From: Bacillus sp. FJAT-52991
GTDB taxonomy: Bacteria; Bacillota; Bacilli; Bacillales; Domibacillaceae
Length of the DNA stretch: 64,000 bases
NCBI RefSeq assembly: GCF_037201805.1
Contig: NZ_CP147404.1
Location: forward strand, 2,194,001 to 2,258,000
Direction: 5' to 3'
Shown: piece by piece, positions 27,480-37,380 of the stretch
How positions within the stretch are numbered: position 1 is the stretch's first letter
Layout: every line of letters begins with the position of its first letter
The notes under the pieces: generated by a model
What the model saw: only the letters and a program-made list of their open reading frames with translations
The model's database searches: none
Told to the model about the DNA's origin: nothing
Program-made: the position numbers and the translations under genes

Positions 27480-27923
27480 TTATCCCCCTCTCATGATTTC
27501 TTTGATCGTATTCCGCTCTTTTTCGTATGTGACGTAGAAATAGGGACGTGGCTGCATGCTGTACACTCGACCTAAACTGTCCTTACCAGTAAAGCCTAAT
27601 TCCAATCGATTAGCATACGGAACGCCGCGCACACCGATATAAGCCTGAATATATTTTTTGTCGTAATCGAATTTAACAGCAAAGCTATTTCTCAATTGAC
27701 CGAATAGCACAGCAGGAGATTCACCGGGAGCAGACGCTGTGTATGTTTTCGATTTTGTACCAGGTACTTTGTATTCGAACCCTTGCCCTTCTTTGCTTAC
27801 CGTTTCGATCAACTCACCACGTAAATGGAAAGCTGCTTGTGCCACATTCTTTTCAACTTTGGAGCGAATGAATTGCTCTAATTTTTTCGTATCCATCTTA
27901 AATTGAAAGTCTGAGCGGCTCAT
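27480..27923 (-). CDS. HK97 gp10-like neck/tail component
   Basis: The 147-residue protein shows the HK97 gp10 family layout: a helical N-terminus (KLEQFIRSKVEKNVAQAAFHLRG) followed by a tyrosine-rich segment and PYANRLELGFTGKDSLGR and ARPYFYVTYEK-like segments. It acts in head-tail joining. It overlaps the next upstream gene by 4 bases. Confidence 0.8.
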   Translation of the reverse strand: MSRSDFQFKMDTKKLEQFIRSKVEKNVAQAAFHLRGELIETVSKEGQGFEYKVPGTKSKTYTASAPGESPAVLFGQLRNSFAVKFDYDKKYIQAYIGVRGVPYANRLELGFTGKDSLGRVYSMQPRPYFYVTYEKERNTIKEIMRGG

Positions 27924-28330
27924 GATGTCACCTGCATATAAACAATGTCATTAGAATCTACAAACTTGACTGTTAAATTCGTTTCTTCCAGCGGCGTTTC
28001 GTAATGGTGATCTAAAAAAGATGGATTACGTGGATCGGCAACAGCTTGATAGATCGTGCGACCTGCGCTGTGATAAAAAACAAGACGATCATCCGCTTTA
28101 ATATCATCTGGCAAACTGTACATCGTAAATGGTGATAAGAACTGCTGCTGTTTTTCGGTTAAAACTTCATCACTTTTCGGTGTATTGGTTGATATACGGC
28201 ATTTGATTTTCTTCAGAAAAACAAACTCTTCACGCCATAACGAACCATCCCGAAAGCGTTTCTTACGGTAGATTTCAATTTCATGAATAAGCTGCTTTTT
28301 GAAAATGCGCTGGCTCTTTTTAAGATTCAT
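27920..28330 (-). CDS. Head closure / head-tail adaptor protein
   Basis: The 136-residue beta-rich protein has LTEKQQQFLSPFTMY- and DDRLVFYHSAGRTIYQ-type strands, consistent with the SPP1 gp16-like head closure family that seals the DNA-filled head. Overlaps of 4 bases with both neighbours show tight coupling. The family call is moderate. Confidence 0.65.
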   Translation of the reverse strand: MNLKKSQRIFKKQLIHEIEIYRKKRFRDGSLWREEFVFLKKIKCRISTNTPKSDEVLTEKQQQFLSPFTMYSLPDDIKADDRLVFYHSAGRTIYQAVADPRNPSFLDHHYETPLEETNLTVKFVDSNDIVYMQVTS

Positions 28331-28869
28331 ACTAGCACCCGCCGATACATATCAAGAGTCGTTCGAACATCTTCAGGCATCATACCGCCAGAATTAGCGC
28401 CTTTGGTATTCAGTGACCAATCACCAATTTTTAAAGCGGCAGCATCACTAATAAAACCATCCTCGTCAACAAAAAGAGAATCAATCAACTGCAAGCAAGC
28501 CCTCTCGATGTCATATGGTAACGTTCGGGGGGTATCGGGTGTTTCGTCCTCAGGAAGCACGTAACCGGCCTTATACACGACGTTCCCGCTTATTTCGCCG
28601 TCAATTATGCCGCTCACTTTATCAACTCTGATTCTTTTAGGAAATTCATCACCATTGAGCGACAACATTTCTATAACAGGGTAATGATCAAGAGTAAAGT
28701 CTCCTTGGCTAATGTACTGCGTATGTTCACCAACAGCAAAAAAGCGGCGGCAATACGTTTCAATCATGGCGCTGGCTTCGTTAATAGCCCGCTCCACTCC
28801 TGCTTCATCTGTTAAACCTAAGAACCGTTTAGCTTCTTCAACTGTTGTTAACGCGTTAGATGCAAGCAT
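28327..28869 (-). CDS. Head-tail connector protein, gp6/YqbG-like
   Basis: The 180-residue helical protein begins with the typical connector sequence NALTTVEEAKRFLGLTDEA and has AINEASAMIETYCRRFFA (about 28-45). This is the pattern of HK97 gp6/SPP1 gp15 connectors that bind under the portal. Confidence 0.8.
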   Translation of the reverse strand: MLASNALTTVEEAKRFLGLTDEAGVERAINEASAMIETYCRRFFAVGEHTQYISQGDFTLDHYPVIEMLSLNGDEFPKRIRVDKVSGIIDGEISGNVVYKAGYVLPEDETPDTPRTLPYDIERACLQLIDSLFVDEDGFISDAAALKIGDWSLNTKGANSGGMMPEDVRTTLDMYRRVLV

Positions 28870-28880
28870 AGGCTCACCCC

Positions 28881-29108
28881 TTATTCATCTTCATTGGTTT
28901 TCTTTCTAGTAGAGCGGCTGACAGTTTCCTTTTCTTCCGTATCCATCACTTTCGTTTCATGCGCAGGTTTCGCTTTTGATCTAGTGATCTTTTCCGCTAG
29001 CCCCGCCTTAATCCAAGCTTCTGCTATATCCTGTTCTAGTTCCACCACATGTCCAGGTTGATGCACTCCCTTGGCACTTCCTACACTTCGTAACATTTTG
29101 ACTTGCAT
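28881..29108 (-). CDS. Small head-associated protein
   Basis: The 75-residue protein has an N-terminal beta segment resembling short capsid-associated modules (VKMLRSVGSAKGVHQPGHVVELEQDIAEAWI) and a charged, probably disordered tail of Lys, Glu and Thr. It lies directly downstream of the capsid gene, where decoration or connector accessory genes occur. The function is unknown. Confidence 0.55.
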   Translation of the reverse strand: MQVKMLRSVGSAKGVHQPGHVVELEQDIAEAWIKAGLAEKITRSKAKPAHETKVMDTEEKETVSRSTRKKTNEDE

Positions 29109-29152
29109 ATAAGCGCGGCACCTGTGTTTAGATGCCGCTTCCTCCCTTCAAA

Positions 29153-30406
29153 TTATTGTTTTACTTTCAAGACACGGAATGCTTTCGGACGAACTACGCC
29201 ACCGCCAACACGTGCTTTGGCTTTAAATCCTACAAGCCCCTCTTCTGCATACAATTCATTGATGCGAGTTAAAGTTAACCCTTGACGATCAAGGATTTGG
29301 TACCCTGCTTTGAAGTCGCCAAATACAGCAATATCCACACCTGCACCCATAGCATCGAAATCATCTTGCGTATAAACCGGTCTACCAAATAGCACGTTCG
29401 GAGTGCCAGCTTGAGCGGATGGTTGCCATACATAATCACCATTTCCATTTTTCAATGTACGAACTGTCATTTCTAATTCAGATGGCATCAAGAATACACC
29501 AGTATTGCGGTATTGTGCTGGAGTTGCGTACATCAAACGAATAATATCATCTAATGTGATTGCACTAGTAGCGGCTGTTTCTGTACGCTGTACATCGGTG
29601 TTTGTTAAAATACCTTCTGGTTGCAAATTAGAGTGACCTGTACCGCGCAAGAAAGCATATGCTTCTTTCTCAGCTCGAGCACGGCCAAATGATTCAGCCA
29701 TGTATGCCTGTAAGTTAAGGTCCGTGTCCTCCAATTCATCCTCACCAATCTTCGTTAAACCATATAGGTTTTCTACATACAAGTATTCTTCATCTGGTGT
29801 AAGAGTAGATTCAAAGTCAGATAGTTTAGCTGCAGTCGTTTCAAGCTTGCCCCATCCCATCGTCACCTCGTTCATAGAACGGCGGCGGACACGGTTTGAT
29901 GTTGTGTTTCGAGTAGCGGCAAGTTGTCGCATCACAACAAGCTTTGGCAATTCACGATAAATTGTTGTGTCCAAATCTTCCGGTACGATGATTTCGCCTG
30001 TCGCATCTTCCACAAGTGACTTTTGCTCTTTTGTTAATCCAGCTTTACCTTCGCGGAGGAATGTGAAAAAGGCGGTTTTCTTCTCCATAGCCTGCTCATC
30101 CGGTGTTCCTTTTTTTCCATCTTGACCAGGTGTATATCCACGATTATCTTTCGTCTCAATCGCATCAAGACGTGCTTTCGCTTCATCAATTGCTGTATTG
30201 ATTTTTTCAAGCTCCGATTTTGTTTCTTGTGTGACTGCACCAAACTTCTTGATTTCTTTATCTTGCTTTTCAGCTGCTACCTTCATCGCTTCAAAACCGC
30301 TCTTGATTTGATCAGCTAATGTTTTTGACTCATCCCCATCAGCAAAGTATTGAATATTTAAACGCAAAAGCTCCTTTTGTGGTTGAATCATTTTAAATTT
30401 TTCCAT
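29153..30406 (-). CDS. Major capsid protein, HK97 fold
   Basis: The 417-residue protein has an N-terminal coiled-coil delta domain (about 20-85, with EKQDKEIKKFGAVTQE) that should serve as the internal scaffold. A Gly-rich cleavage region (YTPGQDGKKG) follows, then the HK97 capsid domain (LVEDATGEIIVPEDL through KAGYQILDRQGLTL to the end). ATG 30406 is chosen because it lies 6 bases after AGGAGG, in preference to the longer frame starting at 30454. Cleavage by the protease encoded just upstream is expected. Confidence 0.92.
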   Translation of the reverse strand: MEKFKMIQPQKELLRLNIQYFADGDESKTLADQIKSGFEAMKVAAEKQDKEIKKFGAVTQETKSELEKINTAIDEAKARLDAIETKDNRGYTPGQDGKKGTPDEQAMEKKTAFFTFLREGKAGLTKEQKSLVEDATGEIIVPEDLDTTIYRELPKLVVMRQLAATRNTTSNRVRRRSMNEVTMGWGKLETTAAKLSDFESTLTPDEEYLYVENLYGLTKIGEDELEDTDLNLQAYMAESFGRARAEKEAYAFLRGTGHSNLQPEGILTNTDVQRTETAATSAITLDDIIRLMYATPAQYRNTGVFLMPSELEMTVRTLKNGNGDYVWQPSAQAGTPNVLFGRPVYTQDDFDAMGAGVDIAVFGDFKAGYQILDRQGLTLTRINELYAEEGLVGFKAKARVGGGVVRPKAFRVLKVKQ

Positions 30407-30463
30407 GTTGTTCCTCCTAAATTTGTTTTTTGGGCATAAAAAATAGCCCCTCAATCGAGAGAC

Positions 30464-30691
30464 TTAAAGTGTGTATCCAATAATGCGAATACCTTTGGCG
30501 TGCTTATGATTCAAGTTTTCGTCATAAGTAGCTTTATAGTATTCTAGTTTCTTTGCCAAGTTAGCTGGCGGATTAGTAATCAATTCAGGCTGTTCGAATC
30601 CTGGCATTTCCACAAACAGTCCCAAACCAATTTTCTTTTCTATACATTGTTTAGTTACTTTTTCAAGTTCTTGAATTGTATTCAATCCCAT
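30464..30691 (-). CDS. Small protein inserted between protease and capsid genes
   Basis: The 75-residue protein beginning MGLNTIQELEKVTKQCIEKK is placed between the prohead protease and capsid genes, which are usually adjacent. ATG 30691 follows GGTGGGAG and lies one base after the protease stop. No family is recognised; it is most likely a small cytoplasmic phage protein expressed late. Confidence 0.6.
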   Translation of the reverse strand: MGLNTIQELEKVTKQCIEKKIGLGLFVEMPGFEQPELITNPPANLAKKLEYYKATYDENLNHKHAKGIRIIGYTL

Positions 30692-30692
30692 G

Positions 30693-31424
30693 TTAATCTC
30701 CCACCTTTGCAAACATTTTCATTTGTTCAACAAGACTAGCAATCTCTTTTTGCTCATCCTTAGTAAAATTTTTACCTTTGCTGTCGTCTCCTGAATCATC
30801 AGGTTCTACAGCGGATAATAATGATTCAAGCGATTCCACAGCCGCTTTCATAGCTTCAACGGCTTCCCTTACTGCTTTTTCGCTCTGCTTTGACAGTACA
30901 CGACCAGCTTTTTGCTCCGGCGCATTTTTAGCAGCTGTGATGATGGCTCGATCATTAGCAGGAAATGTAACCGCACTGATTTCAAATAAGCTGATTTCTT
31001 TCAAATAGCGAATGCCGGTTTCGCTATCGTACTCGCGTTTGATCGTGTTATAGCCAATAGATAATCTATCAATCACCCTATCCTTCATCAATTGCATAGC
31101 TTCTTTACCTTTGTTGGTTTCGCTGATCTTAGCTTTAAAGTAAAGACCTATTTCGTCCTCTCGCAACTCAATAACCTTACCAATCGGTTTATCCCAGTTA
31201 TGTTGCCAAAGGAATTTAATACGATCACCATTCTCTTGAATTGTTTTGGCGAATGCACCTTTCACAATGACATCATCGTATGCGTCAGGTTCTCCACCGA
31301 ATGTGCTGGCATAACCTTCGACAATATTCGTTTCATCGTCTACCGCTTTGATCTCAAACGTTAATGATTTTTTCTCGATGTCAACAGGAGCGGTTGCTGA
31401 CTTCATTTCAATAAATGTTTTCAT
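30693..31424 (-). CDS. Prohead protease, HK97 family
   Basis: The 243-residue protein has a serine-protease domain of the HK97/U35 type. It contains VEGYASTFGGEPDAYDDVIVKGAF (36-59), the histidine in FLWQHNWDKPIGK (H75) and the serine in VIDRLSIGYNT (S122). A charged helical tail (170-243) follows and is probably removed on maturation. It cleaves the capsid delta domain during head maturation. Confidence 0.93.
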   Translation of the reverse strand: MKTFIEMKSATAPVDIEKKSLTFEIKAVDDETNIVEGYASTFGGEPDAYDDVIVKGAFAKTIQENGDRIKFLWQHNWDKPIGKVIELREDEIGLYFKAKISETNKGKEAMQLMKDRVIDRLSIGYNTIKREYDSETGIRYLKEISLFEISAVTFPANDRAIITAAKNAPEQKAGRVLSKQSEKAVREAVEAMKAAVESLESLLSAVEPDDSGDDSKGKNFTKDEQKEIASLVEQMKMFAKVGD

Positions 31425-31435
31425 ACTATCCCCCT

Positions 31436-33517
31436 TTAAATCACATCATGTCTTTCAGTACAACGGCATTTAACCCTTTCTTTAGCTGGTAAACTTGGAT
31501 CACCTGGAAACATCGCCTTAGCGCCGCCGACATCGTACAGCTCGTCCATTTCACGAGTTTGACCATTGGCCGCTTTGTGCGTGTCTCTCGTGCGATCACC
31601 ACCAGCCGATAACCACGTTTTATTCAGCTCTAACCCTGTTGCTTTAGCTCCCATGCGATTTCCGTAATTACTAGCAGATATTACTTCTGTTCGAGCGATT
31701 GTCAGAGCCCGCTCTTTGCTGAACTCCTCACCGTAAAGATTTTGAATACGTTTAGCGGTATCTTGAATAGTTTCACCAGCGGCAACACTGTCACCAATCA
31801 CAACTTTTAATCGCTCAATGGAAAAGGCTGATATCAACACAACCGCTTCCGCTACTTGCTCTGAGATGTATTCATGCATAAAAGCGAGTATTTCTGGAAA
31901 CTCCTCTTCGAAAATAAATTTCTTTTCAAATGCCTTTCCCTTCGACTTCGCTTGTTCAGCTAGTCGATTATAATTGGACTCTGAAAACGCTTCTGACGTT
32001 GCTAGCCATGCGGCGGTTAATGTCTTTTTCCATTCTTGTTGTTGCTGTTCAATCGCTTTCTCAGTGGCCGCTTCTCCATCTTCTTTAAACGCAGAAATAA
32101 CAACCTTCATTTCAGCTTCAAATCTTTTCTTCACAAGCTTTTCAGCAGATTTGATATATCCAATCCTCCGCCGCTCAATTTCAGCGATATAACGAGCGTC
32201 TGACGCTTTTCGCTCGATCTCAGCAGTTGCCTTAGTAAAAATATTCTCCGCTTGCTTGATTGGATCGTCTTCATTGTCAGCAGACTCATTATTTTGCTCG
32301 TTAATGTCGGGAAGCTCCGGTGCATCCTCTCCTTCTGGATACACACCAACAGGCACATAACGTACATTGCCACCATCGATGTCTTCATATCCTAAAGCCT
32401 GTCGGATTTCATTGACTGTGAGTATGTCTTTCATGCCACTCAACCGGGCCCATTTGGTGTCTGATGTTTCCTGTAACGCTTCGATTTGATCCACATCATA
32501 GCCAACAATAAGATTTTCACCGAATAGCGGCACCAGCTTGTGGTTCCATCCGCTGATGATCTTATCCAGTGTAGGCAGCACCGTTTCCATGTAAAAAGCC
32601 GCTCGCGCTTCCTTGTAGTTGTTATACGTTGAACTGTCTTGAATACCAACAATCTGAGGCGGTACACCAAAGACAGCACATATTTCTTCCCGCGTCATTT
32701 TGCGACTGTTGATGAAATCCATGTCCTTTGGTGACAAACCGAGCTGTTGCCATTCGAGCCCACCTTCAAGCAAATGTGCTTTACCAGCATTCTTCTTACC
32801 GCCAAACATTCGGCGCATCATCGCTTTTAAACGATTATATTGTGGCTCTGCTAAGGACTTTTCAGTTTTTAAAAAGCCGCTTGGAGCTGCATGGTTTTGT
32901 GTTAACGATGTGTTCCATTCAGCAGTTGCATTGTCCATATCAACCGTCTGCCTAGCTACTTGAATCGGGCCCATTCCATAGAAGTCATCCAGTGGAGAGA
33001 AAAACTTACTGTGAATGATCTTTTCATAGGGTGCATCCACATCTTTGCCGCTCACGGAATAGCGGAACGTTTTGATGTAGTTACCACCAGGCACAATCGT
33101 CACCCGATCGGGCCGCCAAGTCCATAGTTCAGTCGGTGCGCCACGGTTTGGACCATTCATTTCTTGATATGTGTTTCCTGACAACAACAAAAAAGCAATC
33201 AACTTTTCACGAAAGTCAATTGCAGATTCATGCGGATTAGGTTTATTTAGTAAATCGAGGAGAGGATGCTGTTCAATCTCAACAAGCTCTTTCCCTTTCT
33301 TTTGATACAGAACAATCGGAATGGAAGCGGCTGAACGAGCAATCGCCATGACACAACGATAGACCCATACATTCTTTTCAAACCCCTCTTTGGCTAGCTT
33401 ATCGAATCTAGCAGGCGTTTGAGCAGGTTGCCCATTATGAAGAATCATGATTGAACTAGAGACCATCGACGCTTTGTAGCGCATGTTAAGCCAAAAGTTT
33501 TTGCTTATGTTCCTCAC
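31436..33517 (-). CDS. Portal protein fused to a MuF-like minor head protein
   Basis: The 693-residue protein joins two functions usually encoded separately. Residues 1 to about 400 are an HK97-type portal (PIVLYQKKGKELVEIEQHPLL, AFLLLSGNTYQE, WRPDRVTIVPGG, FGVPPQIVG). After an acidic linker (about 400-425) residues 430-693 form a helical region. It ends in a Mu gpF/SPP1 gp7 head-morphogenesis motif (RALTIARTEVISASNYG, KTWLSAGGDRTRDTH and a terminal CRCTE). No frameshift or stop interrupts the join. Confidence 0.88.
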   Translation of the reverse strand: MRNISKNFWLNMRYKASMVSSSIMILHNGQPAQTPARFDKLAKEGFEKNVWVYRCVMAIARSAASIPIVLYQKKGKELVEIEQHPLLDLLNKPNPHESAIDFREKLIAFLLLSGNTYQEMNGPNRGAPTELWTWRPDRVTIVPGGNYIKTFRYSVSGKDVDAPYEKIIHSKFFSPLDDFYGMGPIQVARQTVDMDNATAEWNTSLTQNHAAPSGFLKTEKSLAEPQYNRLKAMMRRMFGGKKNAGKAHLLEGGLEWQQLGLSPKDMDFINSRKMTREEICAVFGVPPQIVGIQDSSTYNNYKEARAAFYMETVLPTLDKIISGWNHKLVPLFGENLIVGYDVDQIEALQETSDTKWARLSGMKDILTVNEIRQALGYEDIDGGNVRYVPVGVYPEGEDAPELPDINEQNNESADNEDDPIKQAENIFTKATAEIERKASDARYIAEIERRRIGYIKSAEKLVKKRFEAEMKVVISAFKEDGEAATEKAIEQQQQEWKKTLTAAWLATSEAFSESNYNRLAEQAKSKGKAFEKKFIFEEEFPEILAFMHEYISEQVAEAVVLISAFSIERLKVVIGDSVAAGETIQDTAKRIQNLYGEEFSKERALTIARTEVISASNYGNRMGAKATGLELNKTWLSAGGDRTRDTHKAANGQTREMDELYDVGGAKAMFPGDPSLPAKERVKCRCTERHDVI

Positions 33518-33521
33518 CTCC

Positions 33522-34877
33522 TTACAGTATGCGAATAGTAGGTACAGCTACTGACTCGCGTGTAAAAATACCATATCTTATGGCATCCAGTGCGTGATCA
33601 AACTGCTTCACTGGTTTATCCTCGCCGCGTTGAGCCGCTTTTTCATCCCACACATATGATGCAAATTCTCTTAATAAGTTTTTACATGATCGATGCACAA
33701 AGTGACGCATTTCAGATAGTGTGGAAGCTACTGTGCGGATACCATCAACCACGTCATTTTTAGCAGCTGTTACACTCAACTTCCCGTCTTGCTCAATCAG
33801 CGTTATTAGAGAAGCAGCTGACGGATCAATAATCACATCTGTTGTAGTATCTCCACAAAATTCAAGTAGATCTTGGTAATATTGTTCATCTGTCTTTTGT
33901 CTACCTTCTTTACGACCATCGTAGTAATACTCTTTCAAGTCATAATATGTTCGGACCCCATTTTCATCATAGGTAATCCCTTGCAAGATAAAAGAAGTAG
34001 GGTTTTTGGTACCATAGTCCACAACCACCTGATATTCATCGATTTTTTTCGGTATTTTATCAATGACATGATCGTCTTCGTTGAACATGTCATAAATGAC
34101 TCCTTCTGCTAGCACCCATAACCCGAGAATATACCGCTTGTAAAAGACACCAGAATACATCCGGTAATAACGTTGCTTAGTTTCCTCATCAAGCGATAAG
34201 TTATCATCCATGATGAAGTGAATGTGCAACATCTTCTTTTCTTTTTTCTTATTCAACCATTTCTCTTTAAACCAATGATAAGGACCAGCTGGGTTACAGT
34301 TGAACCAAAATTTCGCTCCTTTAACAGAACAACGAGCGGTGGCCTGCGAGACGAATGATTCCGGCATAAGGGCTACTTCATCGAAGAACATGCCTGCTAA
34401 TGTGATACCCTGTATCAAGTCTTGTGAGGACTCATCCTTCCCACCAAAAACATAAAAGTAATTAGTTCGACCTTTGTATGTGATCGTTAGCATGTTATCC
34501 GCTCGATGATCCTTCACCTTGTAGCCACGAGCCTTTAACATTCGTTTGAGCGGCCGTATCACATTACGACGAAAAGAGCCGATTGTTTTGCCGGCCATGC
34601 CAAAGTTCTCATCGTCAAAGCGATCCATCGCCCACATAACATAAGAAAGAGACATCACAACAGTTTTTCCGGCACGAACAGAGCCGTCACAGATAATACC
34701 GTCCTTGTCTTTATGAGGAGATTTATCACGCCACCACGTTAGGACTTTCTTTTGCTTTACAGAAAACGGTTTGAACTTGAATGGTGCCCGTTTCTTTTTA
34801 CGTTTCGGATCAGCTGGAATGAGGAAGTTTAATTCTCTCTCTAGTTGTTCATTCTTCCTCTGCCTCGTCGTCTTCAT
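33522..34877 (-). CDS. terL: Terminase large subunit (XtmB/Terminase_3 type)
   Basis: The 451-residue packaging motor has a Walker A GSVRAGKT (65-72), Walker [10 protein letters not shown] (162-170) and a coupling motif, then an RNase H-like nuclease with acidic residues in [13 protein letters not shown] (about 288) and [10 protein letters not shown] (about 353) and in [11 protein letters not shown] near the end. This matches PBSX XtmB-like terminases. Its start overlaps the terS end by 29 bases. It translocates and cuts concatemeric DNA into proheads. Confidence 0.94.
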   Translation of the reverse strand: MKTTRQRKNEQLERELNFLIPADPKRKKKRAPFKFKPFSVKQKKVLTWWRDKSPHKDKDGIICDGSVRAGKTVVMSLSYVMWAMDRFDDENFGMAGKTIGSFRRNVIRPLKRMLKARGYKVKDHRADNMLTITYKGRTNYFYVFGGKDESSQDLIQGITLAGMFFDEVALMPESFVSQATARCSVKGAKFWFNCNPAGPYHWFKEKWLNKKKEKKMLHIHFIMDDNLSLDEETKQRYYRMYSGVFYKRYILGLWVLAEGVIYDMFNEDDHVIDKIPKKIDEYQVVVDYGTKNPTSFILQGITYDENGVRTYYDLKEYYYDGRKEGRQKTDEQYYQDLLEFCGDTTTDVIIDPSAASLITLIEQDGKLSVTAAKNDVVDGIRTVASTLSEMRHFVHRSCKNLLREFASYVWDEKAAQRGEDKPVKQFDHALDAIRYGIFTRESVAVPTIRIL

Positions 34878-35664
34878 CAGCCCACACCTCTTCCGTTACG
34901 CTATCTAGAGCTGCTTCAAATCCATCGTCTTCATAGTCTCCGATATCGTCATCACCACGAATTTTAGCGATTTCAGTATGCTTTTTCGCGATTTCCACTT
35001 TCGTTTTCTCAATTCCCAACTGCATCTGTTCAAGTTTCAAGCGGCGTTCATCATCAATATGGGCTAGCTCGTCAAATTGTCTAATCAGGCTACGCAGTTC
35101 ACTCATTGCCCTGGACTGAGCATTAAGGAAAGTAGCGTGACGGTCCCAAGCGAACTGGATATCGTATTTATCAGCACCACTTTCCCCCCACCCCTCTTGG
35201 CTTTTCTCCTTGGCCATGTCGTCTTTATCCTCAACAAACATGATCTTCTGAGCTCTAATGATAGCAGCATACTGGATTTGTATCTGATCATAAATCAAAT
35301 CAGCCGGGGAACGTTCTTCCATCGCTTTCATGATCTCGAGTGTTTCATCTGGAAGGAATTTCGCAAAGAAGCCGTGGGTGACAGCGTTCTGATTCCGTTT
35401 AGGGGCACCACCGTTGTTTCCAACAGCATTTTTATTTCCTTTTGGTGCTCCTGGTTGCCCTCTGGAACGTTTAAGAGCGCTCCCTTTGGATTTAGGAGCG
35501 CTCCCATTCAATTCATTATCCCACTTGTCTGTTGATTTCCATTTTCTAATCGTGCTACTCGTTACACCCATTTGTTCAGCAAGCTCGACTAACTTTAGTT
35601 CTCCGTTGCTTTTTAACCATAACTGCTTGGCTTCATCCCGTCTTGGATCTCTAGGTCTTGCCAC
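34849..35664 (-). CDS. terS: Terminase small subunit (XtmA-like)
   Basis: The 271-residue protein has an N-terminal helix-turn-helix ([22 protein letters not shown], about 19-40). A basic linker follows with [16 protein letters not shown] repeats, then a coiled-coil oligomerisation region (about 180-230) and a very acidic C-terminus that contacts the large subunit. This is the PBSX XtmA type. It recognises the packaging site, which often lies in or just upstream of this gene. Confidence 0.9.
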   Translation of the reverse strand: MARPRDPRRDEAKQLWLKSNGELKLVELAEQMGVTSSTIRKWKSTDKWDNELNGSAPKSKGSALKRSRGQPGAPKGNKNAVGNNGGAPKRNQNAVTHGFFAKFLPDETLEIMKAMEERSPADLIYDQIQIQYAAIIRAQKIMFVEDKDDMAKEKSQEGWGESGADKYDIQFAWDRHATFLNAQSRAMSELRSLIRQFDELAHIDDERRLKLEQMQLGIEKTKVEIAKKHTEIAKIRGDDDIGDYEDDGFEAALDSVTEEVWADEDDEAEEE

Positions 35665-35697
35665 GTCACATCACCACCACCTCCGAATTGAGTTGTT

Positions 35698-35723
35698 TTG
35701 GACATAGAAATTGGACATAGAAA
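35698..35723. repeat. Perfect tandem 13-bp repeat ahead of terS
   Basis: Two copies of TTGGACATAGAAA follow each other without a gap, about 35 bases upstream of the terS start. They could be a binding site for the late activator, for TerS, or part of a promoter. Confidence 0.6.
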
Positions 35724-35750
35724 AAAGCACTGATTAGGGTGCTTTTTCTT

Positions 35751-35915
35751 TCAATTATTGATATAATTCCCATACCTTTCGAGAAATTCCATGACTATTT
35801 CTAATTCCTTTATGTTACGACTTGCAATACAATCTTTTGCAATAGGTTCATGTATTCCTAATGAAACAAGGATTTCATATGCCTTTTTTTCTTCCACAGT
35901 GTAATATTCTAACAT
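35751..35915 (-). CDS. Small phage protein (54 residues), unknown
   Basis: The frame starts MLEYYTVEEKKAYEILVSLG and ends GNYINN. ATG 35915 lies 8 bases after AAAGGAG, a strong site, and the frame is followed by a hairpin (AAAAGCACCCT / AGTGCTTTTTT, about 35720-35745) that acts as a terminator. It is mostly helical. The function is unknown. Confidence 0.6.
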   Translation of the reverse strand: MLEYYTVEEKKAYEILVSLGIHEPIAKDCIASRNIKELEIVMEFLERYGNYINN

Positions 35916-35945
35916 GATCAATACTCCTTTCTTGTTTCATAAAAG

Positions 35946-35969
35946 AAAAGCACCCCGAAGGGTGCTTTT
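35946..35969. terminator. Bidirectional terminator
   Basis: A perfect 9-bp stem AAAAGCACC / GGGTGCTTTT flanks a CCGAA loop, with T-rich ends on both strands. It closes the 36004 gene and insulates the 54-residue gene. Confidence 0.75.
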
Positions 35970-36003
35970 CCATTATTACTATTATGTTATGTAAAAAAGT
36001 ATA

Positions 36004-36969
36004 TTATTCTCTTTTTCGCTTTTCTACAATCTGAGCTATCTGTTCGTCACTTAACCGATTACTATATGTACCTCTAAGTGTATGGTCTATTGTTCGGCGG
36101 AAATTTCGAATTAATTCTCGTTGTTCTCTTGTAGTATTTATTGCGTACTCTTTGTATGTTAAATTTTCTCCTGTGATTTCTTTTTCAATGATCATTTTAT
36201 TGCTAGGTTCATACGCAACTATTTTTTTATGCTTTTTCACATACTTTTTTCTTACTAAATCTGTATCGTTCTCCTTATGAAATTTTTTCCTCCAAGAAAA
36301 AACAACCTTTGAGAGATATTCTTCAACAGTAAACAAATATTTCTGTACAACTATTGATTTAGGAATTAACAGCAGTAAAGAACCATTCGCCATTAACGCT
36401 CGCTGATTAACTGTTTTCCAGTTTAAAGTTTCTGCATCCCAAGCAACACCAATTTCAACAGGTACTTCTGTTAGCTCAAAACCATAAATATTACTTTGTT
36501 CAATCGTATATTCAGCTAATTTTTCTCTTAACAAATTAGTTACTAAATCCGACATTCTATCTTCAGCAAAATCTTTCACAAAAATGGTTAAATCACTATA
36601 TTCACTAATTAGCTCGTCTCGAAATAAACCTTGGTCAATTACGTGGCGAAAAACTTCAATTAGTTTTTCAGATGAAGTCCCCTTTCCTTGAGGCTTATTT
36701 TGAGATACTCCAAGTTTTGTCTCATTTGGTTCATGAGCATTCTTTAACAACGATTCTGCTGCTTCTATCTTTCCTTCCCTATATAAAGTAAAAACCCTGT
36801 CAAAAAAGCTATTAATAATTCTTGCCGACTCCTGAAACCACCTTCCTTCTTGTACTTCAATTTGTGATGGATCTATATACAATGGAACATCCTTGTTAAT
36901 AAGACCATCTAAAAAATCTAAGTCTGCTTGAGTTACATCTTCTAATTCGAAATACTCGCTAAACTTCAA
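36004..36969 (-). CDS. Unknown accessory protein
   Basis: I do not recognise this protein of about 321 residues. Early acidic and aromatic residues include FLDGLINKDVPLYIDPSQIE. A linker (about 85-105) divides a helical N-terminal half from a second half rich in Lys, with VRKKYVKKHKKIVAYEPSNK and a basic end. The TTG at 36969 lies 6 bases after AAAGGAGGGG; the ATG at 36996 lies before that site and is less likely. It is divergent from the 37085 gene and AT-rich, like other cargo. It may be a defence or conversion gene. Confidence 0.55.
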   Translation of the reverse strand: MKFSEYFELEDVTQADLDFLDGLINKDVPLYIDPSQIEVQEGRWFQESARIINSFFDRVFTLYREGKIEAAESLLKNAHEPNETKLGVSQNKPQGKGTSSEKLIEVFRHVIDQGLFRDELISEYSDLTIFVKDFAEDRMSDLVTNLLREKLAEYTIEQSNIYGFELTEVPVEIGVAWDAETLNWKTVNQRALMANGSLLLLIPKSIVVQKYLFTVEEYLSKVVFSWRKKFHKENDTDLVRKKYVKKHKKIVAYEPSNKMIIEKEITGENLTYKEYAINTTREQRELIRNFRRTIDHTLRGTYSNRLSDEQIAQIVEKRKRE

Positions 36970-37084
36970 TTCAAACCCCTCCTTTATCAAAATCATTCGA
37001 CAAAAGGATATATTTTCCTTCTTGATTCCTAATATTTCTCATATGCTAGAATAATTGAGTAATCATAATGAGAAGGTGATCATC

Positions 37085-37351
37085 ATGGAAGAGAAAAAAG
37101 AATATGATTTGAACATTGTTTACGACTACAATGAATACCTCGATATCTCCGCTGGTCGCTGCGATAACTGCGGTAAGTTCAGTCCACAATTACGTATTTT
37201 TACACGAATGTGGACTGAAGAAGAAAATTTGACCCTATCAATTGATGGGGTTTTTATTTTTAATAGAAAAACGCTACCGCAAGGATGGCGAAATTATTCT
37301 TCTCATATATGTATCAATCGTAAGACAAAAAATAGAATACCTTACGAATAG
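37085..37351 (+). CDS. Small cysteine-containing accessory protein
   Basis: The 88-residue product begins MEEKKEYDLNIVYDYNEYL and contains one CDNCGKF pair and a later lone cysteine, which might make an incomplete zinc site. ATG 37085 follows AGAAGGTG; the upstream ATG at 37055 lacks a site. It is the first + strand gene of this cargo block. Confidence 0.55.
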   Translation: MEEKKEYDLNIVYDYNEYLDISAGRCDNCGKFSPQLRIFTRMWTEEENLTLSIDGVFIFNRKTLPQGWRNYSSHICINRKTKNRIPYE

Positions 37352-37380
37352 ACACTCGGTTGTGGATAAATTGGTGTAAT

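Noticed and set aside
26218..30406. Contractile tail (myovirus) assignment
   Set aside because: There is no sheath gene between the neck genes and the tube gene, and the baseplate lacks gpW, gpJ and gpI-type proteins.
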